A DNA stretch of 64,000 nucleotides from Notolepis coatsorum. Lineage: Eukaryota > Chordata > Actinopteri > Aulopiformes > Paralepididae. Below the pieces are notes generated by a model that was given only the letters and a program-made list of their open reading frames with translations, had not been told where the DNA came from and made no database searches. The DNA is taken from NCBI GenBank assembly GCA_963971535.1, contig OZ020592.1, positions 54,319,150 through 54,383,149 on the forward strand. The letters run 5' to 3'. Below are positions 55,005-64,000 of this stretch, in pieces; the first letter of the stretch is position 1; each line of letters opens with the position of its first letter. The position numbers were made by a program, and so were the translations under genes.

Positions 55005-57090
55005 AGGTTGATTTGATTTGATTTTATTGATGGATTAAAAACACACAACAAGGATCCAAAGGATAACATGAGAAAGAGTAAAACCCTTATTTCCGTCATG
55101 GTCCCAGGGCTGTTAGGCCACAACAAAAAAACACGTCAATAACACAACACTCATACATTTAAAACATTATAAGACTAACCTAACGCTAAAATTGTATACC
55201 CCACAAAAACTAAAAACTGACAATAACACAAAACTCATACATTTAAAACATTAAAAGACTAACCTATTGCTAAAATTGTATACCCCACAATAACTAAAAA
55301 CTGATTGGAAGCCCATTCAAACTATAGGGGGCTATTCTTCTATTCTGTCCATGAGCCACTTCCTGACGCTTCTCTTGAAGCTGTGGAGGCTCAAGCTCTG
55401 CTTGATGGGGAGAGGCAGCTTGTTCCAATCCTGGGCTCCAGAGAAAGTAAGGGAGCATTGGCCCAGTTTCGATCGGAAAGAAGCAGGCTTCAGGTTTGCT
55501 ATGCTTGCTCTAGTTCTGTGGTTGTGGGATTCGTTGACCGGGGTGAAGTAGTTTTGGAGGTATCTAGGGGACCTTTGGTTTATAATATTGTGCACTATGT
55601 TCAGTCTGAGCTGGGTAACTCTGGCCTCTATAGGAAGCCAGTTTAGCTCCTGGAAGTGACTCCTCCCTATGTGGGTGCGAGGGCCAAGACCCATTACCAC
55701 CCTTACCAGCTTATTTTGGGAAACCTGAAGCTTCTTTTTTATGTTCACTGACAGGCCCTCGAACCACGATACGCTACCATAGTCAAAGTGGCAGAGTACT
55801 AGGCTATTTGCTAATAGCCTGAGGCTATCTCTGCCAAGGAGGTTGGCTTTCCTAGCTAGGTACCTGGTGCGGGCGTTGACTTTGCCCAGTACTTGGGAGG
55901 CCATAGCCTCCCCATCTAGGCTCCCGTCTATCATACAGCCTAGATACTTCGCTTTTTTTTGCTGTTTTAGGGTTACAGCTCCTAGCTGGATATTAAACTC
56001 CCGTGCTTTCCTGAGCTTGGGCTTGGAGGCTAATAGTACTGCCTCTGTTTTACCTAGGTGAAGAGAAAGCCTGTTGTCCGAAAGCCACCTGCTGACCCCT
56101 GCAAGTTCTTCACCTAGCATCTGTTCTAGTGTGTTCTGATCCTTGTGTGAGACTAGCAGGGCTGAGTCGTCTGCAAATAAAAACAAGTTACATGAGCATG
56201 CTGCTGACATGTCATTTATGTACAGTAAAAAAAGGAGAGGTCCTAGCACGCTTCCTTGTGGGACCCCACATACAATGGGCTTGGCCTCTGACATAGTGCC
56301 ACTGACCTCGACCCGCTGCACCCTATCAGCAAGGTAGGAAGAGAACCATCTGACCACTGTCTCAGACATACCCAAGGCCTTAAGCTTGGAGAGCAGTATG
56401 TCATGGTTCACTGTGTCGAAAGCCTTCTGTAGGTCTAGAAGAACTAGCCCACACAGCTTACCTGAATCTATCTCCCTCCTGATACTGTCTGTAAGATAAA
56501 GAAGACATGTTTCAGTAGAGTAAGACTTCCTAAAGCCGGATTGGAGGTCGTACAGGAGGTCATGGCTGCTTGCATATTCCTGGACTTGTTCATGGACTAT
56601 CTTCTCTAGGACTTTGGATAACACACTTAAAATTGAGACTGGTCTATAATTGCTGGGGTCAGATTTGCTCCCTTTTTTATATATAGGGATGACTTTGGCA
56701 TTCTTGAAGTCGGTGGGTACCTTGCCTAGGTCCAGGGAGAGGTTAATAATATGGGTTACTGGTGGAGCTATAACTCCGGCTGCATCCCTCAGAAACCTGG
56801 CACTGATGCCATCTACACCTGTGGCCTTCTTGATTTTGAGCTCACCCAGCATCGCAGCCACTTTGACTACTGACACCTTGCTTAAGGAGAACGAGTTTGC
56901 CTTAACCCCTCGTTGGCTATAGTAGTTGGAAACAAAGTCATCACCAAACTGCTCTGTCTTGGGAGGTAGGTTAGAGTTTGTCTTAGAGCATGGCGATAGA
57001 ACGCCAGGTAGTTTGCAGTCTGTTCGAGCGGAAATGGACAAAGGAATGAAGTACTTGTGTTGTGTGGTGCTGCTAACTGCTAACAAGCTA
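55005..57090 (-). mobile_element. LINE with nearly intact RT, minus strand
   Basis: One open frame (57086-55332, opening on TTG) encodes 584 residues: FVSNYYSQRGVKANSF, NAKVIPIYKKGSKSDPSNYR, LVLLDLQKAFDTVNHDILL, CGVPQGSVLGPLLFLLYIND, LFLFADDSALLVS, NRLSLHLGKTEAVLL and a C terminus LHSFKRSVRKWLMDRIEE. It has all RT motifs, including FADD, and no stops. The endonuclease is missing, so it is 5'-truncated. The 3' UTR has an 83-bp tandem duplication (about 55135-55300), and the tail is (AAATC)n near 55008-55030. It is related to, but distinct from, the 50883 LINE. Confidence 0.88.
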
Positions 57091-57224
57091 ACACTTGGCT
57101 AACAAGCTATATGGCGGATGCAGTCTGGACACAGTGGACAGTGGTCTGGAATACATCAACAGTGGATTATACACTACTTTATCAAGGCAAGCCCTCCTGC
57201 CCTGGACGTGTCAACTAAACAGTG

Positions 57225-57260
<36 letters not shown>

Positions 57261-57309
57261 GTTTGGATTGAAAATACGTGGATTATGGCTTGTTCAATAT
57301 CGTCTATGT

Positions 57310-57450
57310 TTGAATGAATGAATGAATGAGAACTTTATTAACAGATTGCAGAATGGGTACAATACAGTACGGCTCAATACACACAATTGTTAAGGGGATG
57401 CAGACCAGAGAAAGACGTTTGTCTTGTTTACATCAGGGTCCCAGATTTTC
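57310..57450 (-). mobile_element. LINE 3' end fragment (AATC-tail family)
   Basis: An (AATG)n tail is followed by ACAGATTGCAGAATGGGTAC and ACAATTGTTAAGGGGATGC, as at 50767. It is a truncated copy in the hAT element. Confidence 0.78.
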
Positions 57451-57894
57451 TATTCATATCGATAGTTTAATAGCTAGCCTTGGCTTGTTTAACAATATGC
57501 AAAATATGTGTACAGCCCTGTACTCATACTGAAGTTATTCTTGGTATATAATAGGTCTGATTGTGTAACGAATCGATTCCACGTCGCGCTGTGTGTTAGA
57601 GAGAGAAGGAGAGAGGGAGAGATCTGCGTGTGTTTGGAGACGGAGCGAGTTTTGTTTCTAACTTTTCTATTTATATATTGTGTTTCAAGTTGTGAATTAG
57701 ACTATACTTTATTTGACTGGTTGTGTGTTGTTGTAGTAACAGCTGAGCGACTCGTTCATAAGAGCCGATTCATTGCCGTGAGCGTGCGCTCATGTCTTGC
57801 CATGAGTCGGTTGCGTGGTACTGTACATGTTTGCAAAATGTTTGGTATAGCGCCCCTAGTGGCGAAGCATCCACGAGCCGCTACTGGATGCTGG

Positions 57895-57925
57895 CAAATA
57901 CATGGCAGCACAACGTGCAGGATAG
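57895..57925 (+). pseudogene. L1 ORF1 last codons after the hAT insertion
   Basis: Directly after the GATGCTGG duplication the ORF1 frame continues KYMAAQRAG and stops at 57923-57925. This matches the Ser-Pro-Glu-Asp-Ala-x-Lys-Tyr style of L1 ORF1 ends and confirms the break point. Confidence 0.7.
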
Positions 57926-58059
57926 TTTATATACAGACTTTTAATCTTTCTTAAGCATGGACACCATATCGTATAAACTTTAATGAACCGCTGATCTGGG
58001 ACAGAGAGACCTACGAGCTCTGAGTTATTGAATGTTTTCCCCGTTGGACTTTTATTATT

Positions 58060-58076
58060 GCGGACATATTCGACAA

Positions 58077-58107
<31 letters not shown>

Positions 58108-58152
58108 GACGAAAGGATGACACGCAAATTCATGAAGCGTTCCTTATTTTAA
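58060..58152 (+). pseudogene. U6 snRNA-like pseudogene in the L1 inter-ORF region
   Basis: The stretch TTGGAACGATACAGAGAAGA, then TTAGCATG, is identical to the conserved central part of U6 spliceosomal RNA. After a short deletion, AAGGATGACACGCAAATTCA, then TGAAGCGTTCC and a TTATTTT end, also match with one or two changes. The 5' stem-loop region is degraded (GCGGACATATTCGAC). No upstream PSE/TATA promoter was recognised, so it is not a working gene. Confidence 0.85.
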
Positions 58153-58662
58153 TAGTATGGATTTCGAACAACATTCTGGAACATATTGGAACATTCTGGT
58201 ACTGTAAAAACGACATATTGGAATAATCTAGAACATTAAAAACATTCTATGATATATGGAACATTCTGGAATCACAGCAATAATGTGGCCATACATACAG
58301 CCAGAAGACCTCCGGGGGAATAACATTCTTCACAACGGAACATCGCCCACCCCTGGCTAGGGGAAGTGCTGCATATACGTATTTAAAAACTTCATTTTAT
58401 TAATTGGAAATAATTCCACTACTTCTCCAATTTATACTCTAGGTGTTTAAGCATAGCAAAGCTCTTTCAAGATCTAAGTAAATGTTCTCTTTTTTTTTAG
58501 GTTCTCTATTCAGTTCAATACCTCTCTATTATTCTTGGGTTGTTTTAACTTACACAAGTTCGTATAAAATGTAAGTGATTATAGTATGATATTTGCAGCT
58601 TATTTTTAGTTTTATTTTATTTTCATTTTTTCCTTTTTATTTAACAGGAGAGTGGCCAAGCC
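58153..58662 (+). other. L1 inter-ORF region with short repeats
   Basis: About 58165-58275 contains several GGAACATTCTGGA-like words. The rest is AT-rich without features. It is assigned to the L1 by position only. Confidence 0.4.
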
Positions 58663-60305
58663 CAGGGCCGAACTGGGGAAATAATTCATACCGGGAGATA
58701 TAGCACGAAATATAGCCCCAATCAGGCCACCTTTTAAGCGGCGGGTCTGGGGGTCCCCCACCCGGAAATGTTTTGTTACAAAGACTTAATTTCCTGCATT
58801 CTGGTGAATTTTAGTGCATGTGAATCACAAACTAATGAGCCAACAATTGCTTAGTACAATGTACTGTTATGAACCTCAAATAAAACTGTTGTGGCCCTAG
58901 CAATGCTACACTCTCCACCTTCAAAAAGAAAAAAGCAAGAGCACAACATATTTTTCTATTTACTATTATAATACAGTTAACCACTCTCTCCACCTATTCA
59001 AACAGAGCAAGAGCACAATACCATATTCACTTTACTGATGCACTACCCATCAACAGTTAAAATAGCCCTTTACACAAACATTAAATAACAGACCTTTCAT
59101 TACAATACTATAATAACAGTAGCCACTGCCAGAATAGTGACACATGTATCGCATGTGGTGAGCACACGCATGCATGCACAACGAAGACAGAAGATTGCGT
59201 TGTCTCAATCATTTTAACTATAAAATGAGCTCAAAGTATGAGCTCACTGACTGAAATTTCCAACAAAAAGCATCAATTGTCAAATAATATTGATCACATT
59301 AACTAGACTAGATGTTTTTGAGGAAATTAGAAAGGGAACAACAACTTAACCCTTGTGTCTGATCAGATTCTTATTTTTTTTTGATAACTTTGCAGTGATT
59401 ATGTTTGTAGCCAATGTGGCAAAGGTGTGTAATCTTTGAATTATCTTGGAATTATTTTGACTCTCTTTCATACATTGTTTATTCAACTTCAGCCCCAATC
59501 ATAACCACCACATATTGTTTTTTGTAATGTCAGATTTAACAGTTGTACAATTTCCCCCCCCAACCCCAACCCCTCCCTACCCAACCCCCACCACACAACC
59601 CCACCCAACCTCCTCCAATGTACAGATTTCACGTCAAATGTATATACTCCCTTTTCTGTACTCTTTTTGTATCACAAACAGTACTGTAATTGCAAATCTG
59701 GTATGTCATAAATGTATAGATGTAGCAGTACTGTCTATCTGTATGTCATGTATGTCATATATGTCCTGATGAATTGAAAATGGGGGACCCTGATGTAAAC
59801 AAGACGAAAGTCTTTCTCTGGTCTGCATCCCCTTAACAATTGTGTGTATTGAGCTGTACTGTATTAGTACCCATTCTGCAATCTGTTAATAAAGTTTTCA
59901 ATCAATCAATCAATCAACAACTCCTTTCAGAAAAGTGGGTGTGCCATCTGCCATTCCATTCGCCGCCTCCGCTGTCAATCAGTTGTATCGCCTGGTCCCG
60001 CCTCCACCAATCACATGCGGCAGCACGGCTCCATTGTGTGTGTGAGAGAGAGAGTCAGATAGTTCTCCAACTCTGTCGCAGACAGTGAAATCCTGGTTGT
60101 TCCCAACCCACCTAGGTTATCTAACAATCGCGCCGCGCCGCCGCCACAACTAGAAACAATGGCCTGGCAAAAAAAAAAAAAAAAAAAGTATAATAAAAAA
60201 ATATATAATTTTTTTTTTTATATATATATACTTTTTTTTTTTGTATCTGTGCAGGCCAGGCCACCGGGAAAACTCCCGGTGCTCCCAATGGCCAGTCCGG
60301 GCCTG
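58663..60305. mobile_element. hAT element in the L1 inter-ORF region, 1643 bp
   Basis: Ends CAGGGCCGAACTGG and CCAGTCCGGGCCTG are flanked by a perfect 8-bp duplication GCCAAGCC (58655-58662 and 60306-60313). No transposase is present. A LINE 3' UTR is nested at 59515-59930. Near the right end an A-run, AT-rich and T-run block (60168-60243) forms a long hairpin. Confidence 0.88.
59515..59930 (+). mobile_element. LINE 3' UTR (AATC-tail family), plus strand
   Basis: It covers the C-rich block, the CCAATGTACAG word, GTCAAATGTATATACTC, the GGGACCCTGATGTAAAC block and the (AATC)n tail at about 59900-59928. It is the longest uninterrupted copy of this 3' UTR besides 52156-52641. Confidence 0.82.
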
Positions 60306-60580
60306 GCCAAGCCACAGTTGACATTCTACTTATGGTAGAATTTAGAATGTTAGATCCTATGGCATACATAGGAAAGTTAAGGATGAATCGCTCGGTCTGG
60401 GCAGAGGGTCGAAATCCTATGGGGTTTCAGAGGGATAAGGGAATATATGTATGGGTGTTTTTTGTTTGTTATCATGCTCAAGCTCTGCTCTCAACAGGAC
60501 CTCAATAATTGGATATATATCTATTGTGAATCGCTTCTCCAGACGACTTGCACACAAGAATACAGCAACATGTTTAGATT

Positions 60581-61629
60581 ATGGCTAGTCTGAATATAAT
60601 GATTTGGAATACTAGGGGACTGAACAAACAACATAAACGCAAAAGCGTGCTTACATTGATGAAAAGCAAACAGGTTGATGTGGCTCTTTTAAGCGAAACG
60701 CACCTTTTAGAAGCTGAAAATGTAAAGGTGGCGGCCAAAATATATCATAATATTAGCTACTCATCTTTTGGAACTAGATCCTGTGGGGTAGCTATAGTCG
60801 TGAAAAGGAAATTGAATATAAAATTGTTGGACATAAATTATGGTCTGATACAGACGGCCGAGTAACTATTGCTAAGATAGAATACAGTAACAGGAAAATT
60901 GCGCTGGTAGCGGCTTATGTCCCTAATCTTTATGACGCCAACTTCTACGCAAAACTCACGAATGCAATGTTGGACATCCCCGAGTATTCATTTATAATTG
61001 GTGCAGATTTTAATGCCATATGGGATCCCTCGATTGATAAATCTAATCCCACCACTTCCAATGATCAGAAACAGGCATCTAATGCACTAAAGGATTGGGC
61101 CAAGAATACAGGAGTAAATGATCTATGGCGACTACTCAACCCAACGGCCCGAGAGTACTCTTTTTTCTCAGCAAGACACAAGTCATTTTCCAGAATAGAT
61201 TATGTTTTTGCATCCCCTAGACTATTTGATAGATTTGACGTGGAATTGGAACCCAGTACATTATCAGATCACAGTTATTTACTCCTGAAGGGCTCATTTG
61301 GGAGACTGACATCCCGAGCCCCAAGATGGCGCTTTAACTCGACACTGCTGAAAAATACTGAATACATTCTACAACTCAAGGGTAAACTAGATGAATTCCT
61401 GGAGACTAATGTGGGTTCGGTATCGGACCCCAGAATGTTATGGATCTCTGTAAAGAGTTTTATCAAGGACAACACTACAGTCTTTTCCTCCAACCTCCGT
61501 AAAAAACGGCAGTCCAAACTGGTAGAGCTGGAAACGCTTTACTTGTCGTTATTCTCTTCTTTACAACGCGACTACTCGGGTCAATTGGAGTCTCAAATTA
61601 ATGTGTTAAAGAGATTAACTCCATTTTAA
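60581..61629 (+). pseudogene. L1 ORF2 endonuclease (APE-type), one frameshift
   Basis: ATG at 60581 begins MASLNIMIWNTRGLNKQHKR. The metal-binding Asn and LLSETHLL Glu follow. A frameshift near 60845 leads to a second frame with VAAYVPNLYD, IIGADFNAIWDPS (Asp/Asn), FSRIDYVFAS and LSDHSYLLL (the Asp-His end). These are the key residues of an APE-like nuclease that nicks target DNA in L1 retrotransposition. The frame breaks again near 61620. Confidence 0.85.
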
Positions 61630-63470
61630 GACAACAATCTGAATTTCAAATACGCAGTACAAGACAACATTATTACTTTCATGGCTCTAAACCAAGTCAC
61701 CTACTAGCTATGAAGATAAGATCCAACGCACAATTAGCTGATATCCCTACTATTAAGGACCAACAAAGGCTTGTTACAGACCCCCAAAAAATCAACAAGA
61801 CTTTCAAAAAGTTTTATTCCAACTTATACAAATCAGAAGTGGTTTTCGATCATAATAAAATGGATACATTTCTTGATCAAATTAACCTACCTAAACTCTC
61901 AGAGGAAGACGCTAAACAGTTAGATACACCTATCACACTAGAGGAACTTAGAGAGGCTATATCGGAATTGCAAAGTGGGAAGGCTCCCGGAACTTTACCT
62001 CTCATGTTGGGAAGCAATTGGACCCCTATTACTGGATATGATTTTATACTCAATCAAAGAGGGCAACTTCCCCAGGGACGTCAATATGGCACTCATATCT
62101 GTCCTCCTTAAAAAAGACAGACCCCACCGAATGTGGTAGTTATAGACCCTTAAGCCTCCTCGGAACCGATCTTAAGCTGTATGCTAAGGTACTAGCCATC
62201 AGACTTCAAAAGCATATGACAGCTCTAGTTCATCCTGATCAGACAGGCTTCATAAGAGGCCGCCTGATCACGGATAATATTAGACGATTACTACATGTGA
62301 TAGACAACAGCAAAGTTGTCGTGCCTCCTACAGCTATGAAAAAATTACACTCCGCCGCATATACATTTATTTGGAACAACAAACCTCCACGAATTAAAAG
62401 ATCCACCGCACAGAGAAACAAAGCCGACGGAGGTTTAGCATTTCCAGACTTCTACCACTATTTTAAAGCGTACTCTTTAAGACCACTGATCACCTGGTTT
62501 GATTCTCAAGCATCTGTATCCTGGAGAACATTAGAAGAAAACATTGTGGCACCACATAGACTGCAGGATGTAGTATACACCAACCTATCAATTAAGCAAT
62601 GCAACTTGAAATTTGGCCCTCTTATTACACGGATATGGCGTGAAACACAATTTTTTTTTTACTAACCAACATAAATGGCATAAACACTCACCCATATTTA
62701 ATAACAATACACTCCTTATTGCACAACAACCTATCAGATTTCCCAAATGGGAAAAAATGGCATACATACATTGGGAGATATCTTCAACGAACAGGGTTTT
62801 TGTAGCTATCAAGATATATATAACAAATTTAACCTCACCAGTTCCACATATTATTTCTACAGACAATTATTAGCATGCTTGAAGGCTCATGGAGTCCCAT
62901 TAAAGACACCACTTGAGTACCACAGATATCACAAGTTCTTTTATGAAAGGGAGACATCGAGAGGATTTGTCACAGACTTTTACCGTCACTTACTTACATC
63001 TTCGTATGAAGCCCTTCCCCTAGACTCAGTTTGGAGGATGGATATACCAGACCTGGAAGTAGATTTTGATTGGGCTGAGGTCTGGGCAAACGTTCGGCTA
63101 TCGTCACGTAACCCGGATCATCAACAGATTAATCTTAATTTTATTCATAGGATTTACCTAACTATTCGATTGAACCGTATGGGGCTTAAACAAGACCCTT
63201 GATGTTCCTTATGTACAAACGGTGATAATGGTAAATTTATGCATATGTATTGGGAATGTCCGCCTGTTAAGATATTTTGGGAAGAAATAACCACACTATT
63301 ATCAGGATTTTTGTATTTGACAATACCTGTAATGCCTTCTGTATTGTTGCTGAATGATGTCTCTCAGTTATCACACTCTGTACACATAAAGAGGCTAATC
63401 TTGTCCGGTATTACGGCTGCCAAAAAGCTAATAGCATCACGCTGGATTCAACCTGATAAAATGTGCCGAA
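61630..63470 (+). pseudogene. L1 ORF2, RT core deleted, C-terminal region present
   Basis: From about 61630 the reading continues through QINLPKLSEEDAKQLD and ELREAISELQSGKAPG. A small deletion and frameshifts follow, then LSLLGTDLKLYAKVLAIRL and HPDQTGFIRGRLITDNIRRL at 62216. At about 62312 it jumps to KKLHSAAYTFIWNNKPPRIK, a segment that normally follows the RT. The catalytic palm with its (Y/F)ADD motif is missing. The C-terminal part includes LNFIHRIYLTIRLNRMGLK and a Cys/His region (CSLC, MHMYWECP). One stop sits at about 63200. Confidence 0.82.
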
Positions 63471-63472
63471 GG

Positions 63473-64000
63473 CAGGGCACGAAATTAACTTTTTGACTCA
63501 CCGGCCAGTGGCGGGTAGATGGGCAAAATCTACCCGCCAAGCATATTTCTTACCAGCCAAAAAAAACGCATTTTTGTGTCACATATATATAAAAAAAAAT
63601 CAGTACATTTCAAGTAGATAGGGTATTATGTTGAAAAATACACTTAAATAAGAGGCCAGAGTAAAATTTTAAGCAAATTATTTTAATATATTTATTGATG
63701 ATTGATTAATCAATACATCAATCTTAAGCTTAAATTGTAACCTACTGTTAAACATCATCAGACTCCTCACTCTACCCTCTTTGCAGGATTTAACAGAACA
63801 TAATTAAATGTGAAGGTTTTATAAACCTAACTTAAACCTCCTCAATCATGTCCTCATCAGAGTCCTCTGGTTTTCTTTTTTACTTTGACTGTGAGAAAAT
63901 AATAATCACACAAAGGGATAATGGCTTATAGCAGACTTAATGATTTTCAGATAATGAAATGAAATGGTCATCAACTATCCAGTTAGTATTTCTAGTGTAA
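63473..64000 (+). mobile_element. hAT-like element, left end, continues past the window
   Basis: CAGGGCACGAAATTAACTTT, then GACTCACCGGCCAGTGGCGGG, looks like a hAT left end cut into L1 ORF2 right after GCCGAAGG. The right end lies outside the window. The rest (63600-64000) is AT-rich with no recognised coding. Confidence 0.5.

Larger units (their letters stand above)
54323..57886. mobile_element. hAT element inside L1 ORF1, with nested LINEs
   Basis: Ends CAGTGGCGGCTC and GAGCCGCTACTG, with a second inverted block GCCACTAGGGGCGC close by, are flanked by a perfect 8-bp duplication GATGCTGG (54315-54322 and 57887-57894). No transposase was seen. It contains a minus-strand LINE (55005-57090) and a LINE tail (57310-57450). 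Confidence 0.88.
53030..63470 (+). mobile_element. L1 (Tx1-like) LINE with ORF1 and ORF2, split by two hAT elements
   Basis: An L1-type ORF1 (53373-57925 with a hAT inside), an inter-ORF region and an ORF2 with endonuclease and C-terminal segments (60581-63470) lie in order on one strand. Removing the hAT elements at 54323-57886 and 58663-60305 restores continuity at their target duplications. The 5' end is not sharply defined (about 53030-53060). The 3' end is cut near 63470 by another element. Stops, frameshifts and a deletion of the RT core make it inactive. Confidence 0.8.

Noticed and set aside
58060..58152. Functional U6 snRNA gene
   Set aside because: The 5' part is degraded, the centre has a deletion, and no upstream promoter was recognised.

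Overview
This window looks like a piece of a teleost fish genome (inference). The evidence is the mix of transposon lineages side by side: piggyBac, several hAT families, L2/CR1/Rex-like LINEs, an L1 (Tx1-like) LINE, a BEL/Pao element, a Ty3/gypsy element, solo LTRs, a tRNA-derived SINE, and long simple repeats. I find no convincing single-copy host gene. Nearly every long reading frame is transposon-derived or lies in a low-complexity array.

Layout. 0-3.6 kb: a nearly intact piggyBac transposase, two degraded piggyBac pieces in opposite orientations, and a 108/111-bp satellite. 4.05-5.34 kb: a CAAT/CAAA-type satellite. 6.0-8.0 kb: a minus-strand L2 LINE split by a plus-strand L2 copy. 8.0-10.6 kb: mostly unassigned, with microsatellites and a tandem array. 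10.6-19.0 kb: a hAT MITE, a complete BEL/Pao insertion (11004-18141) and a second hAT element. The BEL element has lost its integrase region to a LINE insertion, and its 5' LTR carries a copy of DNA flanking its 3' LTR. 19.1-22.2 kb: another hAT element, a 1.3-kb solo LTR and a foldback MITE. 22.2-26.4 kb: the most transposon-poor block, unassigned. 26.4-34.5 kb: a SINE, a 34-bp minisatellite, a broken LINE RT, a possible TTAA-type MITE and a LINE 3' end. 34.7-36.8 kb: a second copy of the same solo LTR, inverted, with a LINE inside it. 38.6-40.6 kb: a spliced hAT transposase gene with frameshifts. 43.6-49.3 kb: a minus-strand gypsy element lacking gag, protease and part of one LTR. 50.0-52.9 kb: a hAT element containing two antiparallel copies of one LINE. 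53.0-63.5 kb: an L1 with ORF1 and ORF2 pushed apart by two hAT elements, which themselves hold LINE insertions. A U6 snRNA-like segment lies between the ORFs. 63.5-64.0 kb: the start of another hAT-like element.

The value of the region is its insertion stratigraphy. Five hAT elements have perfect 8-bp target-site duplications (TSDs) and a sixth has a 7/8 match. The BEL element and both solo LTRs have perfect 5-bp TSDs, and the gypsy element a 4-bp one. The order of events can therefore be read directly. The strongest unusual signals are the LTR/flank copying in BEL, the in-frame BEL-LINE chimeric reading frame, the transposase-adjacent satellite, two separate cases of a LINE inserted antiparallel into its own family, and the U6-like piece inside the L1.
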